Below, one piece after another: positions 25,203 to 32,866 of a DNA stretch of 34,401 nt. The notes under the pieces are model-generated. The model saw only the letters and a list, made by a program, of their open reading frames with translations, did no database searches and had not been told where the DNA came from. Both the position numbers and the translations under genes were made by a program. The DNA comes from Chitinispirillaceae bacterium (lineage in GTDB: Bacteria > Fibrobacterota > Chitinivibrionia > Chitinivibrionales > Chitinispirillaceae). The stretch covers positions 1 to 34,401 of the forward strand of contig JAFGHA010000297.1 of the NCBI GenBank assembly GCA_016930275.1. Reading direction: 5' to 3'. Positions within the stretch are counted from its first letter, which is position 1. Every line of letters begins with the position of its first letter.

Positions 25203-25231
25203 TTGAAAAAAATATACCCGCTCCGTATATT
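25203..25231 (+). promoter_or_regulatory. sigma-70-type promoter of the secreted-protein gene, within an AT hairpin
   Basis: TTGAAA (25203-25208) and TATATT (25226-25231) are spaced 17 bp apart. The same stretch forms a perfect 11-bp inverted repeat (25207-25217 with 25225-25235, loop CCGCTCC), so promoter and hairpin coincide. The resulting leader before the start at 25407 would be about 165-170 nt. Confidence 0.6.
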
Positions 25232-25406
25232 TTTTAGTAGATTGTTTATTTTGCACGGCGTGAGCGTACCGGAGTGTCGAAATAAAACGTTTAATCTGAA
25301 CCTTCGACGGTTCGAAAACCTGCGCGTCCGGATTTTTCCGATTCCGAACAGACGCTACTTGACGGGTCCTGTTATATCCCGCAGCAATTCAAGTATGAGG
25401 AGGTGT

Positions 25407-27086
25407 ATGAAGTTTAGGGCCGCCATAACTGTTTTTCTGATGTCGTTTTTTCCGATCATGGCAGCTCAGCCGGCGGTTGATACCCTGCTGTTTACAATAG
25501 CCTTAAATGACGATACGACCAGTATTTACGGGTGCCAATGGAACGACAAGGTTTCCTCCACCCTTGCCGGACCGGTGCTTATGGCCGGAAAACATCTGCT
25601 TTTTTATTCACAGAACGGGTATGTGCTCTATAACGAATCGGGAAAACTGCTCGATTCATATTCGCTTCACCGGAAAAACAAAGCGCTGCAGAAAAAGGGT
25701 GAATTGCCTCTGCATCTGGCATATCCTCTTGACAGCCTCACCTTGATTCTGTACCGTAAGAGCAGTGACGGAACGACACCAGATGAAATATTTCTCAAGA
25801 AGATTTTTAAGAAATCGATCAGAAAGGTGTCCACCAGCACCTACGATATTTACAAGAACCTCAAGGACGGTCAGCTGTTCAACCTCGCCGCCAACAGTAT
25901 CACCGACGAAATGGGACGCCGCAATTTTCTCTTCCCGCTGCTTGTCGGGTATACTGCGCTCGAGGGGGGGACCCGCTGGTGGAGTATCGATCGGCTGTAC
26001 TCGTTCACTTCCCCGCTTATCGTGGAGGATCACGGGATATGCAATTCATTTTTCCCGGGATTGAAATCGGATCAGAAAAGTGAAATACCGGCGCATCAGA
26101 TAGAACCGCTCGGCGTTTATAAATTTCAGAACCGCTGGTATTACGTCGGTATCGCCTCATCAATGGGAAATACGGAAGATACCTACTACCAGGTGCTGGT
26201 GCTGTGTGACCAGGCGGGGAATCTCCTTTACAGCAGCAAACTGATCAAACAGGAGATCAGTGAGGCCTTACTGCAGTATGTGAAGTCAAACAACACCAAC
26301 TATACGGTTCGCCGCGCGGTCAGGCACGTATTCGTACCCGCGATCGACCGCCAGGGTGATATCTGTTACGGAATGATCGATTTCGAGAAGAAGAACATCA
26401 CGGTGTACCGCCGCATGTTTCTGCGGTACCGGCGTCGGTCCGGTGAGAAGCTGAGTGATAAGGTTTTCGCCAAAGCAAATGAGATCGCCTATACGCCGTT
26501 GCTTCTTGACTGCAGCGAGAACTCCGGAGAGGGTGTCCTGCCCGAGATCACCAGATTGACCGACGATGGTTTCGTGGCGCTCGATAAGGCGGCACTCAAA
26601 CGGAACGGGTATTACGTCACCGTGCACCGCATAACCGATACCAACCTTAAAACGAAACTCAGCCGCACCCAGAGCCATCTTCCGAAAAATGTTCAGCGTG
26701 CGCAGGATTCCATCGCCAGTCTCATATCCGCCTGGTGTCCGTATTCGGTTGCGCTCAATCACGATTCGCGCGGACGTCTGAATTTTCTGCATTACGGGTT
26801 TCACGACGAACTGCTCAGCACACGGGTGCTGTCGGTAACCGCGAGCGGCGATGTGTTCGTGAGGGTGGATTGCGAGAAATGGGCCGAGGTGGTGCAGTTT
26901 GGCGCAGATGGATCTTTTATCAACCGGTTCACCTTCAATGAACAGGAGTATGCCAACCGGAAGGATCTCGTTGTCGTCGGTAAGAACGGCAACGTCGCGG
27001 AACTCGATTTCGAGTCGAAGGACGAACAGAAACGGAAATTCATATGGCGGATGATGTCGGCGGACAGCAGGCATTCGATAAAGTGA
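25407..27086 (+). CDS. secreted protein of unknown function
   Basis: The frame is open from 25119, but residues upstream of the ATG at 25407 are not protein-like. The ATG at 25407 gives a signal peptide (MKFRAAITVFLMSFFPIMA) and 559 residues; AGGAGG ends 3 nt before it, a short spacing, and the ATG at 25395 lacks any site. The mature part is rich in beta strands with recurring aromatic-hydrophobic segments (KHLLFYSQNGYVLYNESGKLLDSYSL; WYYVGIASSMGNTEDTYYQVLVLCDQAGNLLYSSKLI; DVFVRVDCEKWAEVVQFGADGSFINRF). This pattern suggests a beta-propeller. I see no catalytic motif and no sorting-type C-terminus, so it may stay in the periplasm. It is divergent from the HAMP-like gene. Confidence 0.65.
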   Translation: MKFRAAITVFLMSFFPIMAAQPAVDTLLFTIALNDDTTSIYGCQWNDKVSSTLAGPVLMAGKHLLFYSQNGYVLYNESGKLLDSYSLHRKNKALQKKGELPLHLAYPLDSLTLILYRKSSDGTTPDEIFLKKIFKKSIRKVSTSTYDIYKNLKDGQLFNLAANSITDEMGRRNFLFPLLVGYTALEGGTRWWSIDRLYSFTSPLIVEDHGICNSFFPGLKSDQKSEIPAHQIEPLGVYKFQNRWYYVGIASSMGNTEDTYYQVLVLCDQAGNLLYSSKLIKQEISEALLQYVKSNNTNYTVRRAVRHVFVPAIDRQGDICYGMIDFEKKNITVYRRMFLRYRRRSGEKLSDKVFAKANEIAYTPLLLDCSENSGEGVLPEITRLTDDGFVALDKAALKRNGYYVTVHRITDTNLKTKLSRTQSHLPKNVQRAQDSIASLISAWCPYSVALNHDSRGRLNFLHYGFHDELLSTRVLSVTASGDVFVRVDCEKWAEVVQFGADGSFINRFTFNEQEYANRKDLVVVGKNGNVAELDFESKDEQKRKFIWRMMSADSRHSIK

Positions 27087-27198
27087 ATCCTCCCCGCGCG
27101 GAGCACCCAAAACATTTTCATTACCATTTCTTATGCGCAATGAGTCCAGTACTGCGTACTCTTTTTATTATAAACGCATTGTGCGAAAACACAAGTAG

Positions 27199-27217
27199 TA
27201 TTACAACGATTGTAATA
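27199..27217. promoter_or_regulatory. TATTACAA-CGA-TTGTAATA palindrome upstream of the helicase
   Basis: Perfect 8-bp arms around a 3-bp centre lie about 123 bp upstream of the helicase start, in a 253-bp gap with no other supported feature. It has the size and symmetry of an operator for a dimeric repressor; the regulator is unknown. Confidence 0.45.
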
Positions 27218-27339
27218 GGGATAAACGGCAAAGCCTCTTGTCTCTGCCCCCGCCCAAAGCGATATGATAAAAACGGTATGCAACACCGGATACTGTACGC
27301 TTATTAAATGAAAATGACAGGGGACGGGGTATTCCAGTT

Positions 27340-28860
27340 TTGAATAAAAACCTTTCGCCGACAGCTCCCATCACGAGTAGGGATGATCACGAAAGTTTAC
27401 TCACAGGACTAAATAGGGAGCAGCGTGAGGCGGTCATTGCTCCGCACGATTGCCATCTGCTGATTCTCGCCGGAGCAGGGTGCGGCAAAACAACCGTTTT
27501 GACGCGTCGGATCGCCTACTGTGCCGCGTCGGGTATTCCCCTTTCATCGGTTCTTGCACTCACTTTCACCCGTAAAGCTGCCGACGAGATGGCGGAACGT
27601 GTCGCCGGGTTGACCGGAACAGCCGAGCGTAGCGACCGGAAACCTACCATCACCACATTTCATGCCTTTGCGCTGAAGGTGCTCGGCAGTTCCTTCGAAG
27701 GTCAGGTCAATTTCCACAGGATCGGTTTTTCGGGAAAACCGCGTTGTCTTGATGAAGCGGAGCGGATACGATTGCTTGCCGAGTGCTCTTCATCCGATGA
27801 ACGTCGACGTCTGCAGTGTGATATCATGGCGCTTGACGGGCTTCTGGCGCGCTATCATCTCGATCATCTCGTTGCCGAAACCCTGCCGGAGGCGGACGGA
27901 AAACTGCTGTGTCTGATCGCGCAGAGGATCCGGCAGCGGAAACAGCAATCGGGCGCCTGGGATTTCACCGATCTTGTTGAAGGACTCGTCGAACTGTTTA
28001 GCCGTGAGACAATGGTCGCCGATTCGATCCGGAAGCGTTACAGAACAATTCTCGTTGACGAATTTCAGGATACGAACCCCCTGCAGGTCCGGCTGCTGCA
28101 TCAGTTGCTTGCCGACGGTAAACGGCTGTTCGCCGTCGGTGATGACGACCAGGCGATTTATGGATTCCGCGGTGCGGATATCCGGCCGACCATCGAATTC
28201 TGTACTCATTTTCCCGGCGCCCGTATTCTGAAACTGCAGACGAATTACCGCAGTCAGCCCGCAATACTGAAAAAGGCGAACAGAATATTCCGCGGAAAAG
28301 ATCCTGCCTACCGTAAAGTCCTGGTCAGCGGTCGGTATCCGCAACGTTCCGGAATTACCCCTTCCGTTCACCGTTTTGAGGATCAGGAGCGCATGGTACA
28401 CTGGATTATGCAAACTGCGAGGCAGTGCGCCGTTCAACTCGACGTACCGCTGGATCGGATCGCGGTGCTGGTTCGTACCAATCAGTCGGCGGATCATATC
28501 CAAGAAATTTTGAAGGGAATAAAGGACGCAGATACAATGTGCCCGCAGGTTCTGACGGTGCATAAAAGCAAAGGGCTTGAATTCCCGGTTGTGTTTTGTT
28601 CCGATATGGAAGAAAGTGTTTTTCCCGGTTACCGTAAACCTCCCGGGCAGCGAATCGGATCATTTTTCGATCTGATAAGATATGCATCCGGTAGTGCAGG
28701 AAAATCACCGATCGGTGATCTGGAGGAGGAGGTCCGTCTTTTTTACGTGGCGGTAACCCGGGCACAGCAGCGGTTGTTTCTGTTGTATTGCCGCTCAAAG
28801 CAGGTGTACGGTCGAACCCGACGATTTGAACCGTCACGGTTTCTCAGGTACATGCGATAA
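27340..28860 (+). CDS. compact UvrD/Rep-type superfamily 1 DNA helicase lacking the 2B domain
   Basis: A 506-residue helicase with all SF1A motifs: LNREQREAV (Q motif), LAGAGCGKTTVLTRR (I, 44-58), LALTFTRKAADEM (Ia), ITTFHAFAL (Ib), ILVDEFQDTNPLQ (II, 237-249), AVGDDDQAIYGFRGAD (III), LQTNYRS (IV), LTVHKSKGLEFPVVF (V, 405-419) and LFYVAVTRAQQRL (VI, 467-479). UvrD and Rep are about 670-720 aa. Here only about 20 residues separate VLVRTNQSADHIQEIL from motif V, where the regulatory 2B domain (about 170 aa) normally sits. 3'-5' ATP-driven unwinding or translocation is expected from the family. The start is a TTG after GGGG; no better start is seen. The gene is alone, and a large hairpin follows it. 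Confidence 0.92.
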   Translation: MNKNLSPTAPITSRDDHESLLTGLNREQREAVIAPHDCHLLILAGAGCGKTTVLTRRIAYCAASGIPLSSVLALTFTRKAADEMAERVAGLTGTAERSDRKPTITTFHAFALKVLGSSFEGQVNFHRIGFSGKPRCLDEAERIRLLAECSSSDERRRLQCDIMALDGLLARYHLDHLVAETLPEADGKLLCLIAQRIRQRKQQSGAWDFTDLVEGLVELFSRETMVADSIRKRYRTILVDEFQDTNPLQVRLLHQLLADGKRLFAVGDDDQAIYGFRGADIRPTIEFCTHFPGARILKLQTNYRSQPAILKKANRIFRGKDPAYRKVLVSGRYPQRSGITPSVHRFEDQERMVHWIMQTARQCAVQLDVPLDRIAVLVRTNQSADHIQEILKGIKDADTMCPQVLTVHKSKGLEFPVVFCSDMEESVFPGYRKPPGQRIGSFFDLIRYASGSAGKSPIGDLEEEVRLFYVAVTRAQQRLFLLYCRSKQVYGRTRRFEPSRFLRYMR

Positions 28861-28897
28861 AAGCAGTTTTCCTTCACTGCTACCTGCCTTTCCCCTT

Positions 28898-28938
28898 TCT
28901 CCCCTGCCCCTCTCACTTCGGGAGAGGGGCAGGGGAGA
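28898..28938. repeat. 17-bp perfect GC-rich hairpin after the helicase gene
   Basis: TCTCCCCTGCCCCTCTC (28898-28914) pairs perfectly with 28922-28938 around a 7-nt loop, starting 38 bp past the helicase stop. There is no T run, so it is not a classic intrinsic terminator. The design (C/T-rich arm, ACTTCGG loop, G/A-rich arm) is that of widely dispersed REP-like intergenic hairpins seen in many bacterial genomes. It is the main feature of the 287-bp gap before purM. Confidence 0.8.
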
Positions 28939-29011
28939 GATCGCCAGCGGCTGTTTCAGGATTCCGGGGCAAATCACGGTACAAAACCGGATTTTGACAG
29001 GCGGTCGGAGA

Positions 29012-29040
29012 TTGACTCCAAAACGTGCTTAACCTATTTT
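29012..29040 (+). promoter_or_regulatory. candidate promoter of the purM-cysS-clpP operon
   Basis: TTGACT (29012-29017) and TATTTT (29035-29040) are spaced 17 bp apart, about 100 bp before the purM ATG. Confidence 0.5.
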
Positions 29041-29147
29041 AATAGTTTTTCAACAGGTCGTTCACTACTCTTTTCCTTTCGAATTTTTCCGTTCAAATGC
29101 GACACACGAAAGAACAGGTAATTCAACCATAGAAAACAGCGGTTGTT

Positions 29148-30182
29148 ATGACAAAGCCATTACGCTACCAGGATGCCGGGGTTGATATCGGTACGTGGAA
29201 TTCAGTGAAAGGAAGCATCGGTGAAATCGTTGCTTCTACCTATAATGAAAGGGTTCTGGGCCGGTTCGGTCAGTTCGGCGGCATGTTCGATATCGCGAAT
29301 CTTTCTGAGCACGAACACCCGGTACTGGTTTCATCGACCGACAGCGTGGGAACCAAGGTAATGATCGCATTCGAAACGGGCAATCATACCATGGTGGGAC
29401 AGGATATCGTCAATCATTGCGTGAATGATATTCTGGTTATGGGTGCCCGCCCGTTGTTTTTTCTGGATTACATAGGGATCTACAAGCTTCTGCCGGAAGT
29501 CGCGAAGGAAATCGTCGGCGGGCTCGCGCTGGCATGTCGTCGGAACGGCTGTGTACTTATCGGCGGTGAGACCGCGGAGATGCCGGATCTTTACAAAAAG
29601 GATGAGTACGATCTCGTCGGTACCATCGTCGGACTGGTGGATAACAATCGGGTCATTGATGGTTCCTCGGTGGTCGAAGGTGATGTCCTGATCGGTCTCG
29701 CCTCGAGCGGCCTGCACACGAACGGGTACAGCCTCGCGCGCAAAATCGTTAAGGAAATCGGCGGTAAAAACTACGGTGACCGCTTTGAGGAGGCAGGCAG
29801 GACTTTCGGTGAGGTGCTGCAGGAACCGCACCGTTCCTATCTGCCGGTCCATGAAATCATGCAGCGCTCGCTGATCAAAGGATGCGTGCATGTTACCGGT
29901 GGCGGATTTCAGGATAATATCAATCGGGTTCTTCCCGCGCAATGCGATGCCGTTGTTGAACTGAACACGTGGGAGCCACCACCGATTTTCACCTGGCTGC
30001 AGCAGACCGGAAGTGTCGAGCGCGACGAGATGTATCATACCTTTAACATGGGCATCGGTATGGTACTGGTGGTTGCCCGTGAAAATGCCGAACAGATTAT
30101 CGCCGATCCCCTGCTGCAACCATTTACGCCGTGCCGGATCGGACGCGTCACCACCGGTACCGGCAAGGTGACTCTGGAGTAG
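29148..30182 (+). CDS. purM: phosphoribosylformylglycinamidine cyclo-ligase (AIR synthetase)
   Basis: A 344-residue enzyme of purine biosynthesis that closes the imidazole ring, using ATP to convert FGAM to AIR. The order of motifs is that of PurM: MTKPLRYQDAGVDI at the start, VSSTDSVGTKVMIA (the SxDGVGTK-type ATP site, about 61-74), GQDIVNHCVNDILVMGARPLFFLDY, CVLIGGETAEMPDLY, and GLASSGLHTNGYSLAR. The C-terminal domain contains CVHVTGGGFQDNINRVLP and FNMGIGMVLVV. Length is normal. It is first in a tight operon: cysS starts 3 bp after its stop. The ribosome binding site is weak. Confidence 0.97.
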   Translation: MTKPLRYQDAGVDIGTWNSVKGSIGEIVASTYNERVLGRFGQFGGMFDIANLSEHEHPVLVSSTDSVGTKVMIAFETGNHTMVGQDIVNHCVNDILVMGARPLFFLDYIGIYKLLPEVAKEIVGGLALACRRNGCVLIGGETAEMPDLYKKDEYDLVGTIVGLVDNNRVIDGSSVVEGDVLIGLASSGLHTNGYSLARKIVKEIGGKNYGDRFEEAGRTFGEVLQEPHRSYLPVHEIMQRSLIKGCVHVTGGGFQDNINRVLPAQCDAVVELNTWEPPPIFTWLQQTGSVERDEMYHTFNMGIGMVLVVARENAEQIIADPLLQPFTPCRIGRVTTGTGKVTLE

Positions 30183-30185
30183 CAT

Positions 30186-31709
30186 ATGAAAAAGGCATTG
30201 TACCTTTTCAATACCGCCTCGCGTATCAAGGAACCGTTTGAGCCGCTGCATGATCCGGTAGGAATCTACTGCTGCGGACCGACGGTCTACAATTATGCGC
30301 ATATCGGCAATCTGCGTACCTATATCTTCGAAGATGTCTTGAAGAGGGCTCTTCTTTTATTCGATTACCGGGTGAACCATATCGTCAATATCACCGATGT
30401 GGGACATCTTACCTCAGATGAGGATACCGGCGAAGATAAAATGGAAAAAGGTGCCCGCCGTGAGGGGAAGAGTGTCTGGGATATCGCAGCGCATTTCACC
30501 GAGACGTTTATGGAAGATATCGCTTCGCTCAATATCCTCAATGCCGACCGGTGGCCGAAGGCAACCGATCATATTGAACAGATGATTTCGCTGGTCCGTA
30601 CTCTCGAAGAGAAAGGGTTTACCTACCGGACTGTCGATGGTATTTATTTTGATACCGAAAAATTTCCTGCCTATGTGGAATTCGCCGGTCTTGATCCGGA
30701 AAACCTTCGTGCCGGAGAGCGTGTCGAAATGGGGGAGAAACGCAATCCGACCGATTTCGCTCTGTGGAAATTTTCGCCGACCGACCAGCGACGTCAGATG
30801 GAGTGGGAGAGCCCGTGGGGAACCGGTTTCCCCGGCTGGCATATTGAATGCAGTGCCATGTCGCTTGCCTATCTGCCGCAGCCGATCGATATTCATTGCG
30901 GCGGTGCCGATCATATCCGGGTCCATCATACCAACGAAATCGCCCAGACCGAAGCCGCCACCGGTAAACCGTTTGTCCGCTACTGGCTGCATGGTGAATT
31001 TCTGATGCTTGATAAAGGAAAAATGGCGAAGTCGGGAGAGTCATTCGTCACCATGGCAACCGTTCGCCGGAGGGGGATTGCTCCGCTCGCGTACCGGATG
31101 TTCTGTTTCAGTGCGCATTACCGGTCGCCGCTGAGTTTTTCCTGGGAGGGGCTGCAGGCTGCGGAGCAGAGTCTGAAAAGTCTGCGGAAAACCGTTCGCG
31201 CGCTGGGACCCGACGAAACCTGGTCAAACGAACAGGTTACCGAAACACTCGAAGCGTTTTATGCCGCCGTAGGCGACGATCTCAATATGCCGCGTGCCGT
31301 GGCTGCCTTATGGGATTGTATCCATGATACCTCCCTGACCGGTGGACTTCGACGTGCCTGTGTTGCGGAAGCGGATAGGGTTCTTGGGCTTGATCTTTTA
31401 ATGGAGGATGCGGAGGAACGTGTTACGGTCGCTTACGGTGCGGATGGAGAAGAGGTGCGGATCGAAGGGGCTGCGGATATCACCGACGAAATCAGCAGTG
31501 CCGTGGTCGATATAGTATCCCGGCGGCGCACGGCGCGAAAAGAGAAAAATTTTCCGGTAGCCGATGCCATCAGGGATCGGCTCGGTGGTCTCGGTATCAC
31601 AGTGAAAGATCTTCCGGATGGTGCCGCCGTGGTGACGTTACCACCGGAAGCATATGAAAATGACGAAAAAAAACAGATACTGTTATCTACTCTGAATAGT
31701 AAGGAGTAA
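30186..31709 (+). CDS. cysS: cysteinyl-tRNA synthetase
   Basis: A 507-residue class I synthetase that charges tRNA-Cys. CGPTVYNYAHIGNLRTY contains the HIGH-type motif as HIGN (39-42) and the first zinc ligand, Cys30. GWHIECSAM and HCGGADHIRVHHTNE hold the other zinc ligands. The KMSKS-type loop reads KGKMAKSGES, a mild variant. The DALR-like helical domain follows (GDDLNMPRAVAAL). GGAG, which overlaps the purM stop, is 6 nt before the ATG. It is co-transcribed with purM and clpP. Confidence 0.97.
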   Translation: MKKALYLFNTASRIKEPFEPLHDPVGIYCCGPTVYNYAHIGNLRTYIFEDVLKRALLLFDYRVNHIVNITDVGHLTSDEDTGEDKMEKGARREGKSVWDIAAHFTETFMEDIASLNILNADRWPKATDHIEQMISLVRTLEEKGFTYRTVDGIYFDTEKFPAYVEFAGLDPENLRAGERVEMGEKRNPTDFALWKFSPTDQRRQMEWESPWGTGFPGWHIECSAMSLAYLPQPIDIHCGGADHIRVHHTNEIAQTEAATGKPFVRYWLHGEFLMLDKGKMAKSGESFVTMATVRRRGIAPLAYRMFCFSAHYRSPLSFSWEGLQAAEQSLKSLRKTVRALGPDETWSNEQVTETLEAFYAAVGDDLNMPRAVAALWDCIHDTSLTGGLRRACVAEADRVLGLDLLMEDAEERVTVAYGADGEEVRIEGAADITDEISSAVVDIVSRRRTARKEKNFPVADAIRDRLGGLGITVKDLPDGAAVVTLPPEAYENDEKKQILLSTLNSKE

Positions 31710-31712
31710 GTT

Positions 31713-32303
31713 ATGCCGAAAAGTCCGAATGATGACATGTCCAAAAAGTTAAAAAAAATGATGTCGGGTAGTGAGATCGAAGAACAACTGCTCAAACGCA
31801 GGGAAATATTCCTGTGGGGTGAAATCAACGACGAGTCTGCGGAGTCGATCGTGAAAAAGATTCTCTTTTTCGACGGGCAAAATCATGACGATATTATTGT
31901 CTATATTAATAGCCCGGGGGGGGTTATCTCATCCGGACTGGCGATATACGATGCTATGCAGTATGCCGGGTCTGCGGTGAGTACCGTTTGCCAGGGGCAG
32001 GCTGCAAGTATGGCGGCGGTTATTCTTTGTGCCGGTACCAAGGGCAAACGCCTTGTCTGGGAGCATAGCAGGGTACTGATTCATCAGCCACTTATTTCGG
32101 GAAATATGTTCGGACCGGCTTCGGATATCCAGATCCAGGCGGAGGAAATGCTCCGGATTCGGGATAACCTCAATGAAATCCTCGCGAAGCATACCGGTCA
32201 GTCGATCAAAAAGATTGCTGAAGATACCGACCGTGATTTTTTTATGTCGGCTGATGAGGCTAAAAAGTACGGAATTGTTGATAAAATCATCAAAAAATCC
32301 TGA
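31713..32303 (+). CDS. clpP: ClpP-family ATP-dependent protease subunit with atypical N-terminus
   Basis: A 196-residue serine protease. The triad is Ser99 (GQAASMAAV), His124 (VLIHQPL) and Asp171 (EDTDRDFFM). YINSPGGVISSGLAIYDAMQ and GKRLVWEHSR are family hallmarks. The N-terminus (MPKSPNDDMSKKLKKMMSGSEIEEQ) lacks the usual VPxVxE...GERxxDIYSRLL axial-loop segment, and GQAASMGA reads GQAASMAA. These changes are like the secondary ClpP forms of some spirochaetes, so it may form a mixed barrel with another ClpP. No clpX follows. AAGGAG overlaps the cysS stop. The last gene of the operon. Confidence 0.93.
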   Translation: MPKSPNDDMSKKLKKMMSGSEIEEQLLKRREIFLWGEINDESAESIVKKILFFDGQNHDDIIVYINSPGGVISSGLAIYDAMQYAGSAVSTVCQGQAASMAAVILCAGTKGKRLVWEHSRVLIHQPLISGNMFGPASDIQIQAEEMLRIRDNLNEILAKHTGQSIKKIAEDTDRDFFMSADEAKKYGIVDKIIKKS

Positions 32304-32368
32304 GAAAAAAGGTCGTTTAGACCGCAGTGTTACAAGAGAAATTCAACGGAAGATATGATGTAATTGTT

Positions 32369-32398
32369 TTGACTTTCTTTTTATACACGAATTATATT
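32369..32398 (+). promoter_or_regulatory. promoter of the tRNA-tuf block
   Basis: TTGACT (32369-32374) and TATATT (32393-32398) are spaced 18 bp apart, about 30 bp before the first tRNA. An AT-rich stretch surrounds it. It is a good match for a strong stable-RNA promoter. Confidence 0.65.
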
Positions 32399-32427
32399 TG
32401 AAAGACTTTTTTCTCCTAGGCATTTTT

Positions 32428-32503
32428 GCCGATGTAGCTCAGTTGATAGAGCGTTCGACTTGTAATCGAATGGTCGGGGGTTTGAGTCCCTTCATCGGCT
32501 CCA
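32428..32503 (+). tRNA. tRNA-Thr (anticodon TGT)
   Basis: The cloverleaf folds with acceptor GCCGATG/CATCGGC, D-stem GCTC/GAGC, anticodon stem TTCGA/TCGAA with loop CTTGTAA (anticodon TGT), and T-arm GGGGG-TTTGAGT-CCCTT, which includes two G-T pairs. The 3' CCA is encoded (32501-32503), unlike the other tRNAs here. Confidence 0.97.
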
Positions 32504-32509
32504 GGAAAT

Positions 32510-32592
32510 GGGTAGGTGCCCGAGTGGTTAAAGGGGATGGACTGTAAATCCATTGGCTTACGCCTACGGTGGTTCGAAACCACCCCTGCCCA
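32510..32592 (+). tRNA. tRNA-Tyr (anticodon GTA)
   Basis: A class II tRNA with a long variable arm. Acceptor GGGTAGG/CCTGCCC (one T-G pair), anticodon stem ATGGA/TCCAT with loop CTGTAAA (anticodon GTA), and T-arm GGTGG-TTCGAAA-CCACC. CCA is not encoded. Confidence 0.97.
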
Positions 32593-32608
32593 ATACTATT
32601 AATGACAG

Positions 32609-32680
32609 GCGGGCATAGCTCAATGGTAGAGCTCCACCCTTCCAAGGTGGCTGTTGTGAGTTCGAATCTCATTGCCCGCT
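32609..32680 (+). tRNA. tRNA-Gly (anticodon TCC)
   Basis: Acceptor GCGGGCA/TGCCCGC, anticodon stem CCACC/GGTGG with loop CTTCCAA (anticodon TCC), and T-arm GTGAG-TTCGAAT-CTCAT. CCA is not encoded. Confidence 0.97.
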
Positions 32681-32690
32681 TATAAAAAAT

Positions 32691-32764
32691 GCCCATGTAG
32701 CTCAGTTGGTAGAGCACATCCTTGGTAAGGATGAGGTTCACGGGTTCGAGTCCCGTTGTGGGCT
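32691..32764 (+). tRNA. tRNA-Thr (anticodon GGT)
   Basis: Acceptor GCCCATG/TGTGGGC, anticodon stem CATCC/GGATG with loop TTGGTAA (anticodon GGT), and T-arm CGGG-TTCGAGT-CCCG. CCA is not encoded. It precedes tuf by 102 bp, the classic thrT-tuf arrangement. Confidence 0.96.
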
Positions 32765-32866
32765 TATTTTTTTCTGTAGTACCGGATTTAGTATCCGCTA
32801 ATTTTTTTGGATTTTTACACGTTTACTGCATCAATAACTATTCACCATATGTACTGAGAGGTATCC

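Noticed and set aside
26286-27140. 284-codon open frame antisense to the secreted-protein gene
   Set aside because: The plus-strand frame has a signal peptide, promoter and ribosome binding site; the antisense peptide has none.
29331-30302. 323-codon open frame antisense to purM
   Set aside because: It lies wholly over purM and the first codons of cysS, both certain, and the peptide has no recognisable fold; high-GC third positions create such frames.
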